Positions 55,601-62,478 of a stretch of DNA of 64,000 bases are shown piece after piece. Source of the stretch: Psychrobacter sp. UBA5136 (GTDB lineage Bacteria; Pseudomonadota; Gammaproteobacteria; Pseudomonadales; Moraxellaceae); contig NZ_DHYG01000008.1 of the NCBI RefSeq assembly GCF_002414005.1, forward strand, positions 39,353 to 103,352, given 5' to 3'. Every line of letters begins with the position of its first letter. The first letter of the stretch is position 1. Under the pieces are notes generated by a model. That model was not told where the DNA came from. It did not search any database and was given only the letters and a program-made list of their open reading frames with translations. Made by a program: the position numbers and the translations under genes.

Positions 55601-56911
55601 GCGCTTACCTCTTAAATGCTCGTCGCTATATAATGAGTCAATATTATCGCTTAGGCTATTTTTAGAATCTTGCAGTTGCGTACTTAGCGCGGCACTTAAA
55701 CGTCCAGCGGTCGTTTGCTGCGTTGCGCTTTCATCGAGCATAAGGACGTCTTGTTGCAGGTGTGCAAGCAAACTTAGCGGCCGTTCAGATTGTGAAGCAG
55801 GCTGGTAGTCAACATCGAACCTATCTTGCCAATCAAGCTTAAAGCCGTTTGTGTCTTCGTTGCCCGATAGGCTTGCCAGCATAGCAAAGGTCTCGCGCGA
55901 CTGCTTGCCCAAACGCGACAATAGCGTGTGGCCATAATCACGCAGAAACACGCTTTCGGGGTTAATCACCTGCTGACGTTGTAGCCACTGTTTATCGACA
56001 ATATCTGCCCAAAACAGTTGCGATGGATTGTAATGCAACAAAGTGATATCCATGTAAGTGGATAAGCGCTGTAAGAAGTTTAGCTCATTTTGCGGTAATT
56101 GCTGAATGGTAAAAATGTGCAGCTGCGTGGGCAATATCGCTTGTATATCGACCCCACTATCCGCTTTATCTTGTTCCATAATTTGCCAAAAACGTGTCTC
56201 AATCGAGGCACGATGCTCATATACCGAAGCAAACAACAGCCGCCATAAATGCCGCTGGGCGACCTCAAGCTCAGTGTAATGCGCAACCAACCAGTCAGGC
56301 GTGCTGCCAGCGTATTTATCAAACTCCATGGTGAGCTTGTCTTTTTCAGCGATGAGCAGCTCGACATCAACCGCTTTATTAGCCGACCATAGGGTTAACC
56401 AATCCTCCCGGTGAGTCAAATAACGACTAAACACCCGTGAAAAATCTGTCGCCAACGACCATAGCCGTACATCTTGCTGACTACGGTCCGCCTCTTCATC
56501 GAGTAATGCCGATAGCAGTGGATACAAAGGATGCTTATCATCGGCCATAATCTTTGCTTTATAATAGGTAAAATAACCGAACAGCCGCCACTGCATCACC
56601 GCACCCGTCAGCACCGCAACTTCTGGCACCGTCACAATTTCTTGCGTGCGCTGATTGGCCTCAAGCCAGACATTGTGCTCGGCAAGTACCTTTTGCATCA
56701 AGGTCCATTGATACTGACCCCAAAACTTAGTGGTCACCAAAGTGCTAATTCCCGCTTGACTGGCAATGGATTTATCCAACCAATCACCCAGCACCATCGA
56801 CGGCACGATGACGATAAATTCTGCAAAAATAGGCAAGTTTTTAGACTGATAAGCGGTCAGTAATTGCTCAACTAAGTGTTCGGTACGGTGCGACTGAATA
56901 ATGGTAAACAT
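52631..56911 (-). CDS. recC: Exodeoxyribonuclease V subunit RecC
   Basis: Chi-recognition and scaffold subunit of RecBCD, 1426 residues compared with 1122 in E. coli. The N-terminus MFTIIQSHRTEHLVEQLL and FIVIVPSMVLGDWLDKSIAS is typical, as are LHIFTIQQLPQNELNFLQRL, LSIHSCHNLQRQLEILRG (inactive helicase-like domain), VTFGRFGALRNVPFGLVVML (as VITFGRFGALRNVPFG) and LNMDLAEFPNRDRDNRYDLM. As usual for RecC the ATPase motifs are degenerate. Extra residues are in Ser/Asn/Gln-rich linkers (about 385-460 and 720-760). First gene of the cluster; its upstream 473-base gap presumably holds the promoter. Which Chi sequence it reads cannot be inferred. Confidence 0.93.
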   Translation of the reverse strand: MFTIIQSHRTEHLVEQLLTAYQSKNLPIFAEFIVIVPSMVLGDWLDKSIASQAGISTLVTTKFWGQYQWTLMQKVLAEHNVWLEANQRTQEIVTVPEVAVLTGAVMQWRLFGYFTYYKAKIMADDKHPLYPLLSALLDEEADRSQQDVRLWSLATDFSRVFSRYLTHREDWLTLWSANKAVDVELLIAEKDKLTMEFDKYAGSTPDWLVAHYTELEVAQRHLWRLLFASVYEHRASIETRFWQIMEQDKADSGVDIQAILPTQLHIFTIQQLPQNELNFLQRLSTYMDITLLHYNPSQLFWADIVDKQWLQRQQVINPESVFLRDYGHTLLSRLGKQSRETFAMLASLSGNEDTNGFKLDWQDRFDVDYQPASQSERPLSLLAHLQQDVLMLDESATQQTTAGRLSAALSTQLQDSKNSLSDNIDSLYSDEHLRGKRYEQPRQWQLSQYDNSLSIHSCHNLQRQLEILRGMIGRWLNEPNEDGSARHLSDIVVLLPDVDRHHELINSVFVNGEGQDGLTLPAKVTGVVDKSIRQLWEAIRGFYDLLGSESARFEAAEVFDWLMLPPLYESLGLTHEQMSRACDLLEQAGFVRGFDEAHLQQTLDGNDYDYRFSFAHALDKVALGLVMPEAQISDCLYPDNWQDNALAEKTVPMSAVSLADAAIVEALCRVYNGLHHCRYEFEARHNAEKWLNNIENHIIHPYFGALDQTRPMRAIFNAMNGFKSSLRANRHYQRYHSENDNHSRATADNEAPNDQSHSLQREASQVQSKLSQVSNLPLKLSFMLDSIEDELESQQVSAEPTGVITFGRFGALRNVPFGLVVMLNMDLAEFPNRDRDNRYDLMKAGLARRGDRFSEDDDNGAFLDALLCARNACWIFYNGQRLTDAHEHLPANPVSELLQFLQGEVQWQWNPLKIEARKTQSLMNDDSDDESALAVQVQRYLPKLIEQWLVTRHPALPFAEEVFVQPDALNESSDANNLATDEDDGEVLMDLLTRAMQKEKAYQQSTNAPARVWHEVFERLSSQDDATLPVLKVNLPSAEDYAIIARRIALDSTSPHEAMPMQVQGIDEGFEINQVDMQSLYYQVRHPAKHFLREQQVHVVLPADEMAHQEPLSLSGLSAYEVNSQLLDELNKDSNKDSDAASIKSLSKLLYDPVMPAGVARQSTLQYQQLKLQQQCQEFAEQLSSLGIEAHSGASRVLLTPCAETMTTVMTPDINRQGKLQIKGIVPVKVSATHHNLEDELSSPELWLNILPNSARTQYLLRFWLAHVYWQVARRTTEAQVVAGDGRSIWRFNKAGDEYKKFKGKTTFELAPIAYDKALAELLKWVRFAHLAGKMPMTVLPVHALTYLDKVDDAKAKDTDYQPKRSDFEGWLWPSFNSEVNYDTCSQHELWQYILYKQDVFAKLKDALPALSAPLFGTMVESLQAL
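55551..55561 (-). repeat. recBCD 11-mer, copy 4 (recC)
   Basis: AATAGCCTAAG, in frame within QYDNSLSIHSC. Confidence 0.85.
55650..55660 (-). repeat. recBCD 11-mer, copy 5 (recC)
   Basis: AATAGCCTAAG, in frame within DSKNSLSDNID, 99 bases from copy 4. Confidence 0.85.
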
Positions 56912-57177
56912 AAAGAATGTAATCTGATTGGCGTAATAAAACTGGAATAGTAAAAAAGAGACCGCGACTAAAACGTGCTATTCATGTCGAGGCTGATGTT
57001 TGCATTAAATGCTTGCATCAAAGCTGATAGTAGCGTCATGGTTTCATACTTTTTATAGAGAAGAAACGCAGCAGACAACACTCGACAATCTATGTTTGGT
57101 GGTCGTTAGACTATTGCATTTCTGCTAGCATAATGCCCACTAATAATTATACCTATTAATAAAACCGTGTGAGTGGT

Positions 57178-57240
57178 GATAAAACTGTCGGTAATAGTAA
57201 AACGACTAGAAATGGTAAACCGATTAGCGGCGATAAGAAA
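57178..57240. repeat. Degenerate tandem repeat of 18-19 bases
   Basis: About three and a half copies of a unit resembling ATGGTAAAACGACTAG (variants with ATAAAAC, GTAAAAC and GTAAACC) lie in a row. The copies differ at several positions, so this is an old array. Confidence 0.4.
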
Positions 57241-57271
57241 TAATAACGCGCGTAACTTGCTGATCAGTGTG

Positions 57272-57332
57272 CCATTGTTTACGGCGGTTTACTAGTATAT
57301 CACCTGTATAGCAAAACCGCCTGCGACAATGG
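57272..57332. repeat. Long inverted repeat upstream of unknown gene
   Basis: CCATTGT (57272-57278) and GGCGGTTT (57283-57290) pair with AAACCGCC (57314-57321) and ACAATGG (57326-57332); only a 4x4 internal mismatch interrupts 15 pairs. It is centred about 83 bases before the ATG at 57385. No T tract follows, so it is a structured leader or operator rather than a terminator. Confidence 0.65.
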
Positions 57333-57384
57333 ATGTCGTTACATCTTTTATCTGAACTTTTTGTCAGCGAGATATCATAATACT

Positions 57385-57963
57385 ATGCCCATGCGCCCCA
57401 TTGATGCCATTTTCGTTCATCCTAAACGGCGGTTATATGTTGTATACTACCGCGGAGAGCTGTGGCAACTGCCACGTATGAAAATTGATGATAGATCGTG
57501 GCAAAACAGACAGCCTTATACCGATGATAGCAGCGGCCTCTATCTCAGTATCCATCAAGCCATAAGCGACCCTGTGCTTGCACAAAAGCTACGTACTTTG
57601 AACTTACCGATAGCGGTACGCGGTAGCACGTTACCGCGTTTTGAAGCATGGTGGGAGGCACATGGTTTTAAATGGCTCAAAGACAAACTCACCACAGGCG
57701 AATCGCCATTAGCCGCGCATCAAACGGTAGCGGCTAAAATTGTAGAAACAATGGCAGGAGCAAAAGCGATTGACAAGCAGACGGCTTCCCCTTCAAACTA
57801 CCAAGCTGCGTCAGCAGATAACAGTAGCGCCATGAAAAAAGACAACGCTACTAAGAAAAAAAATAGCGCGCAACAAGCACCCGCTACTGTCGCAAAAGAG
57901 ACAGATATCTTTGCTAGTATGCTGGCGGACTTAGCAGACGAAGTCTTAAACCAGTATGAATAA
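57385..57963 (+). CDS. Unrecognised 192-residue protein
   Basis: Function unknown. The frame extends to a TTG at 57361, but the ATG at 57385 (MPMRPIDAIFVHPKRRLYVV) is the likelier start; a second Met follows two codons later. The N-terminal 110 residues look folded: VYYRGELWQLPRMKIDDRSW, SGLYLSIHQAISDPVLAQKL, and RFEAWWEAHGFKWLKDKL, with many aromatic and basic residues. The remainder (about 120-170) is an Ala/Ser/Asn/Lys-rich disordered linker ending in a short helix, DIFASMLADLADEVLNQYE, which may bind a partner. There is no signal peptide or membrane helix. It is followed after 60 bases by the ModA-like gene, possibly in one operon, and preceded by the long inverted repeat. Confidence 0.72.
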   Translation: MPMRPIDAIFVHPKRRLYVVYYRGELWQLPRMKIDDRSWQNRQPYTDDSSGLYLSIHQAISDPVLAQKLRTLNLPIAVRGSTLPRFEAWWEAHGFKWLKDKLTTGESPLAAHQTVAAKIVETMAGAKAIDKQTASPSNYQAASADNSSAMKKDNATKKKNSAQQAPATVAKETDIFASMLADLADEVLNQYE

Positions 57964-58023
57964 ATCTGCTACGGGCATTTCTTTACCTTATTGATTACAT
58001 TAACCAAAAAAGAGCGGTAACTT

Positions 58024-58836
58024 ATGAGAGACTACAAGCTGCTATTAGCGGGGCTTATTTTACTGCTGTTGATTATTTTTATCGCTATCTTTACTTGGTT
58101 ATGGGCCAGCAACCGTAAAAATATTGACCCTCTACCGATCATGGTAAACGACAATGACCCGTCGATAGCAGCAGACGATGACGAAAACGCCATTGTCAAA
58201 AGCACGTTGCATATCCAAGCAGAAGAAAAGCTCCAAACGCCTTTAGACGCTGTCATCGCAAGCTTCCAAGCACGCTACCCTCGTGTACAGATAGAGACAA
58301 ATTATGTCTCTGCTACTGACCTTCTGACCCTATCAGACGTCAATGACACAGCCAGTAATCGCCCTGATAATGGGCGCGCGTCTTTTCTTGTTGATACTGA
58401 TGTGATTATTGCCAATAGCCATTTATCGAAAGCGCGTTTAGCACCTTTACAAGAACAATTACAGGCCGCTCAAGATAAGCGCAATCAAAACACAGTAGAG
58501 AGCGAAGACGTCAATTCTAATGATGATGTTAATGCGGAAGCGCCACAAGCCAAAAACGACAACAGTGTTACCCGAAGTCTGGCGTCGTTTAGCTATGCCT
58601 TGCAAGATACGCAAGCAGTGGATGGCGTTGTCTTAACCCAAAATCCTGCTGCTATTAGCTTTAGAAACTTTTTGCTCTCAAGTACCGGACAAGACATCTT
58701 AAGCCAGTATGATTATGACAATATTGACGGCTATAAGAATGATATGGACAATTTATTTAAACCGACGTCACGCCCCAAGCAAGCAACAGGTGAGCTCTCT
58801 GTGGATGTCTCCGACGCCCTTAGCAATGGTAAGTAA
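58024..58836 (+). CDS. Membrane-tethered protein resembling a ModA-type binding domain
   Basis: A 270-residue protein with an N-terminal uncleaved signal anchor (residues 6-28, LLLAGLILLLLIIFIAIFTW), then a periplasmic domain. Its parts recall a type II solute-binding fold: DAVIASFQARYPRVQIETNY (the opening helix-strand of ModA-like proteins), VDTDVIIANSHLSKARLAPL, and FRNFLLSSTGQDILSQYDYD, matching the closing helix of molybdate-binding proteins (FLxSxxGQxILxxYGF). The central segment that normally holds the ligand residues is short and replaced by an acidic Asn/Asp/Glu-rich stretch (about 155-185). It may be a degenerate binding protein now used as a sensor or scaffold. No molybdate permease genes are near. 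The assignment is inferred from pattern only. Confidence 0.6.
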   Translation: MRDYKLLLAGLILLLLIIFIAIFTWLWASNRKNIDPLPIMVNDNDPSIAADDDENAIVKSTLHIQAEEKLQTPLDAVIASFQARYPRVQIETNYVSATDLLTLSDVNDTASNRPDNGRASFLVDTDVIIANSHLSKARLAPLQEQLQAAQDKRNQNTVESEDVNSNDDVNAEAPQAKNDNSVTRSLASFSYALQDTQAVDGVVLTQNPAAISFRNFLLSSTGQDILSQYDYDNIDGYKNDMDNLFKPTSRPKQATGELSVDVSDALSNGK

Positions 58837-58866
58837 ACATAAAGTCCGCTGCCTAGTGATTACTCA

Positions 58867-58895
58867 TTGCTTTTATAAACCCTTTTTTCTACAAT
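58867..58895 (+). promoter_or_regulatory. tRNA-Arg promoter
   Basis: TTGCTT (58867-58872) and TACAAT (58890-58895) with an ideal 17-base spacer end 16 bases before the tRNA. Confidence 0.75.
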
Positions 58896-58911
58896 AGCAC
58901 TCCACCATTAA

Positions 58912-58987
58912 GCGCCTATAGCTCAACAGGATAGAGCAGTTGCCTCCTAAGCGATCGATCGGGGTTCGAGTCCCTGTGGGCGCACCA
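58912..58987 (+). tRNA. tRNA-Arg, anticodon CCU
   Basis: 76 bases with an encoded CCA. The acceptor GCGCCTA pairs with TGGGCGC (one G-U), the D stem is GCTC/GAGC, the anticodon stem GTTGC/GCGAT closes loop CTCCTAA with anticodon CCT, and the T arm contains GGTTCGAGTC. It decodes AGG. Minor arginine tRNA genes are common integration sites, and an integrase remnant lies 200 bases downstream. Confidence 0.95.
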
Positions 58988-59187
58988 ACCATTTTCTTTC
59001 GCCATAACCTCGTATTACCTCAAACCCCTTAAACGCCTACCGTACCTAGCAATTACTGTTTATTAAACACTTGGCATTACCTGACAGCATCTCTACAATG
59101 TTGTTAAATAATATACGACGTCATTTTTTGTGGTTAATTATGCAGTGAGGTTGTTGTTAAATCTCTGAGCGCCTTGAAGTATAAGCC

Positions 59188-59478
59188 ATGATGAGAAGAC
59201 AAGACTATCGATTAACTGATGCTGGCGTGAAAGCAATCGCTAAACAATCCCCGCCTATTAAAGTCATGCGTCATGGTGATAGCAACAATTTATATCTTAT
59301 ACAACATCCAAATGGCTCACTATTTTGACAGATGACTTATCGCTATCAATCTGATAAAGAACTTAAGCCTAAACAAAAAATCTATCAAATAGGAATCTAC
59401 AAGCCAGCCAAACAAATCGTTGACTCTACCTTTAAACCAGAAGTTTCACTAAAAGAGGCTCGGCTGGCACGTGATTAA
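59188..59478 (+). pseudogene. P4-type tyrosine integrase remnant (N-terminal arm domain)
   Basis: A 97-codon frame interrupted by one TGA at 59326-59328. The reading MMRRQDYRLTDAGVKAIAKQ, then GDSNNLYLIQHPNGSLF-stop-QMTYRYQ and PEVSLKEARLARD-stop, matches the DUF4102 arm-binding domain of P4-like integrases (LTDxxxxxxK, GLYLxVxPxGSKxW, RYRxxGK, LGxYPxVSLAEAR). The stop replaces the conserved Trp (TGG to TGA). The catalytic domain is absent. The position 200 bases behind tRNA-Arg, same strand, is exactly where such an integrase would lie after insertion. Confidence 0.8.
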
Positions 59479-59625
59479 GCACCTTAAAATTCTAGTGTTC
59501 AAAATATAAATAACATTTAGACATGTCATAGGTCTATTTTATTTTGTTAAGTCGAAAAGGCTCTGAATGCTATCATTCGTATAGTGTATAAGGCTAAATT
59601 ATGAAGTCTAGTTTTCTTAGTTGAT

Positions 59626-59655
59626 GTTGTTAATGTTGTTAATGTTGTTAATGTT
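59626..59655 (+). repeat. Short tandem repeat (TTGTTAATG)3
   Basis: Three perfect 9-base units at 59626-59652 followed by a partial TTG, 80 bases before the amidase start. Copy-number change by slippage could alter promoter spacing. Confidence 0.8.
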
Positions 59656-59733
59656 GGGGGTTTGACTATAAAACTTTTTTGACTTATGGTTAGTAGTAGA
59701 ACCTCTAACAAAACCGCCAACATGGAGAGGGTT

Positions 59734-61110
59734 ATGAGTAAGGTTGCAAAAAGATCGGTTTCAGCTATAGAGATAGCAATCGGTCTTGAAAAAGGAAGTC
59801 TTTGCCCGGTCAATCTTGTTGAAGAGACGTTCGCCAATATCAAATCTTCTGACCCTTCTATATTCACAGTGCTACTTGAAGAACGAGCACTTAGAGAAGC
59901 ACATGCTTCAAAGCAGCGACGTAACGAAGGTAGGCTCCTTAGTCTGTGGGATGGTATTCCTATTGCATGGAAAGATCTTTTTGATATCAAGGATCGTGTA
60001 ACGACTGCAGGCTCGGTGGTACTTAAATCTAATGCCCCTGCTACATGTGATGCAGATGTTGTCGCGAATGCCACTCAAGCTGGCCTGATATCAATCGGCT
60101 GTCTTAATATGACCGAATTTGCCTATTCAGGTCTCGGTCTCAATCCTCACTTTGGAACACCCAAAAACCCCCATGGTACTGGCCCTACTCGTATTCCTGG
60201 TGGCTCTTCCTCAGGCTGCGGTGTCGCTGTAGCCCGCGGACTAGTACCACTTGCTATCGGCAGTGATACTGGGGGTTCGATACGCATTCCTGCGGCATTA
60301 AACGGCGTAGTTGGCTATAAAGGTTCTAGTATCGCATTCCCAAAAGGTGGCGTGTTTCACCTATCAAAGACATTGGATACCTTTGGTCCACTTGCTGCTG
60401 ACGTAAAAAGCTGCATCGGTGCGGCGAAAGTTCTCAATGGGCAAGCTGTTGCAATGCCTAAACCAACAGCTATCAGCCAACTCAAATTCTTTATTCCTAC
60501 CAATGTTGTCTTTGAAGACGCACAAGATGCTGTGATTGAGAATTTTGAAGCCAGTGTCCGTGCTTTAGAGGCGGCAGGGGCAACGGTGACACGCGGCGTT
60601 TGCACTGAGTTTGACCAAATAAGAACGCTAACCGCTGAGCATGGTTATCTGGTTGGCCCAGAAGCGCTCGATCTGCATTGGGATTTGGTGCATTCTGCCA
60701 AAGCGGCTGATATGGACCAACGGGTTCTTGAGCGCATCCTTGATGCAGGAGATCTATCAGCTCGCGACTTGATTGTTATATTAAGAACACGAGCACGGTT
60801 AATAAAAGAAAACCGTCGAGATTTAGGCAATCAAATCATTTTATACCCAACAACACCTATCACTGCGCCCAAGCTTGAACCTCTAGAACAAGATGATGAA
60901 TTATACCAACGTATGAATAAATTAATACTGCGAAATCCTGGGTTCGGCAATTTTTTGGATTGGTGCGGCGTTGCTCTACCAAATGGTGTGGATAGAAACC
61001 AGATGCCTACTAGCATCTTATTATCAATGTTAGGCGGCTACGAGAGTGACTTACTCTCTGCTGCTCTTGCTGTTGAAAGTGTGTTATCCAGGGCTAATGA
61101 TTATTTATAG
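59734..61110 (+). CDS. Amidase-signature family hydrolase
   Basis: Hydrolase of 458 residues in the amidase-signature family (GatA-like fold), cytosolic. The catalytic triad is in place: Lys in IPIAWKDLFDI (about 75), cis-Ser in GGSSSGCGVAVARGL and the nucleophile Ser in IGSDTGGSIRIPAAL (about 170-185). GatA itself is around 485 residues and its gatCAB context is absent, so this is a stand-alone amide hydrolase. The start at 59734 is favoured because GGAG lies 6 bases before it; in-frame ATG codons exist upstream at 59686 and 59722. First gene of a four-gene cluster with a NodB-fold hydrolase, a CxxC protein and a COG0523 protein, the next start being about 70 bases on. A half-amide substrate would fit the neighbour's possible imidase activity. 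Confidence 0.88.
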   Translation: MSKVAKRSVSAIEIAIGLEKGSLCPVNLVEETFANIKSSDPSIFTVLLEERALREAHASKQRRNEGRLLSLWDGIPIAWKDLFDIKDRVTTAGSVVLKSNAPATCDADVVANATQAGLISIGCLNMTEFAYSGLGLNPHFGTPKNPHGTGPTRIPGGSSSGCGVAVARGLVPLAIGSDTGGSIRIPAALNGVVGYKGSSIAFPKGGVFHLSKTLDTFGPLAADVKSCIGAAKVLNGQAVAMPKPTAISQLKFFIPTNVVFEDAQDAVIENFEASVRALEAAGATVTRGVCTEFDQIRTLTAEHGYLVGPEALDLHWDLVHSAKAADMDQRVLERILDAGDLSARDLIVILRTRARLIKENRRDLGNQIILYPTTPITAPKLEPLEQDDELYQRMNKLILRNPGFGNFLDWCGVALPNGVDRNQMPTSILLSMLGGYESDLLSAALAVESVLSRANDYL

Positions 61111-61178
61111 AAGGAATGGAACTTCCTGTAAAACTATCAAAGGAGTCAGACATGGCTCAAATCATCAAGGAGAGAGAC

Positions 61179-62084
61179 ATGAGTAAAAAAACTATTATAT
61201 GCGGCTTCGGTACAGATGTAGATTCAGTAGCAGGATGGATTGGATCATATGGTGGCGGTGAAAGCCCATCAGACATTCAGCGCGGGGTCTGGGCATCTGA
61301 AGTTGGCGTGCCGCGTCTGTTAAGGCTTTTTAAGAAATATGATCTACGCACCTCATTTTTTGTCCCTGGTCATAGCCTCGAATCTTTTCCAGATATTGCC
61401 AAAATGATTGTGGATCATGGTCACGAAGTAGGTGTGCATGGCTATCTGCACGAGAACCCTATTGCTATGACGCGTGCTCAAGAAGAAGCCGTGATGGAAA
61501 AATCCGTTGAGCTAATTACTAAGCTGACTGGTCAAAGTCCACGTGGTTATGTTGCTCCTTGGTGGGAGATGTCTAAATCTACCCCTGAAATTCTTGCTAA
61601 GCATAATTTTAAGTATGATCATAGCCAAGGCTATCGTGATTTCCAGCCCTTCTATGCTCGAGTTGGCGATGATTGGAACGTTATTGACTACTCAAAACCT
61701 GCAGAAGAATGGATGCACCCTATGACTCATGGCGACGAGATTGATCTTGTTGAGATTGGTGCCAACTGGTGCGTGGATGATTTACCACCAATGCTGTTCA
61801 TGAAGAATGTTCCTAACAGCCATGGATTTGTCAATCCACGTGATATCGAGCAAATGTGGCGTGATCAATTCGACTGGGTATATCAAAATATGGATTATGC
61901 TGTGTTTCCCTTCACGATTCACCCCGATGTCTCCGGACGTCCACACGTACTCATGATGCTTGAGCGTTTAATTAACTATATCAACGGTCATGAAGGTGTC
62001 ATTTGGATGCCGTTTGAAGACATTGCTGAAGACTTCCGTAAGCGCTACCCGTTTGAAGGCGGTGAGCGCCCAGAAGTTATTTAA
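61179..62084 (+). CDS. NodB-fold deacetylase / cyclic-imide-hydrolase-like enzyme
   Basis: Zinc or metal hydrolase of about 301 residues in the polysaccharide deacetylase superfamily, in the branch with Helicobacter HpPgdA. Landmarks: FGTDVDSVAGWIGSYGGGES (Asp ligand), FFVPGHSLESF, GHEVGVHGYLHENPIAMT (the HxxxH metal pair), GYVAPWWEMS, and HPDVSGRPHVLMMLERLI. HpPgdA-type proteins lack obvious peptidoglycan specificity, and some relatives open small cyclic amides. There is no signal peptide, so a cytosolic small-molecule substrate is more likely than the cell wall. Two ribosome sites are in tandem: AGGAG before ATG 61152 and AAGGAG 6 bases before ATG 61179; the latter matches the family N-terminus best. 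The product may pass to the amidase. Confidence 0.85.
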   Translation: MSKKTIICGFGTDVDSVAGWIGSYGGGESPSDIQRGVWASEVGVPRLLRLFKKYDLRTSFFVPGHSLESFPDIAKMIVDHGHEVGVHGYLHENPIAMTRAQEEAVMEKSVELITKLTGQSPRGYVAPWWEMSKSTPEILAKHNFKYDHSQGYRDFQPFYARVGDDWNVIDYSKPAEEWMHPMTHGDEIDLVEIGANWCVDDLPPMLFMKNVPNSHGFVNPRDIEQMWRDQFDWVYQNMDYAVFPFTIHPDVSGRPHVLMMLERLINYINGHEGVIWMPFEDIAEDFRKRYPFEGGERPEVI

Positions 62085-62185
62085 CAGCACTGAAAAGTAG
62101 TGGATCTTAAGAATAGCGGTGTTTGACATTGGCTTTGATAACGCTAGCAGTATTGCTATCAAAGCCAATAATAGGGAGAAGAACC

Positions 62186-62473
62186 ATGTGTAATGCATGC
62201 GGCAATCCAGCAGCGCCAGGACACTGGACAGAAGCAGGTGCACAAAAGGGAGGTATTCGCCTCAGAGCAATGTTTCATCGAATATCGATACTAAAGCGAG
62301 TGCTAAAACCCTATGGGTTTTCAGTTTATGCGGATGGTGTAATCCCGCAGATTCAGCTGCTATGCCCAGGCGGTGCGAGAGTTATGGTGAATAACTTAAC
62401 TGAGCTGTGGACTGAAGTAGAACGCCGTCAAGGTTTTGCAATTGACCCCTTAACCACTCATTCAATGGTTTGA
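62186..62473 (+). CDS. Small CxxC protein
   Basis: A 95-residue protein. GGGAG lies 7 bases before the ATG; a longer frame opens at a TTG at 62123. The N-terminus MCNACGNPAAPGHW places a CxxC at residues 2-5 with a following His, a plausible metal or redox site. The rest (about 25-80) is basic and folded: MFHRISILKRVLKPYGFSVY, GVIPQIQLLCPGGARVMVNN and LTELWTEVERRQGF. A third Cys sits in LLCPGG. No named family is recognised. The gene ends five bases before the ATG of a COG0523 protein whose own cysteine motif is missing, so this protein may supply the metal-binding cysteines or carry metal for the hydrolases. That link is inference. Confidence 0.75.
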   Translation: MCNACGNPAAPGHWTEAGAQKGGIRLRAMFHRISILKRVLKPYGFSVYADGVIPQIQLLCPGGARVMVNNLTELWTEVERRQGFAIDPLTTHSMV

Positions 62474-62478
62474 TCTTA

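Larger units (their letters stand above)
56912..57384. other. 473-base gene-free divergent region
   Basis: The region lies between recC (leftward) and an unknown gene (rightward). It holds a degenerate tandem repeat (57178-57240) and a long inverted repeat (57272-57332), both listed separately. No good promoter hexamer pair was found by eye. Confidence 0.5.

Noticed and set aside
57361..57384. TTG start for the unknown gene at 57385
   Set aside because: An ATG follows eight codons later, and the TTG has no better ribosome site.
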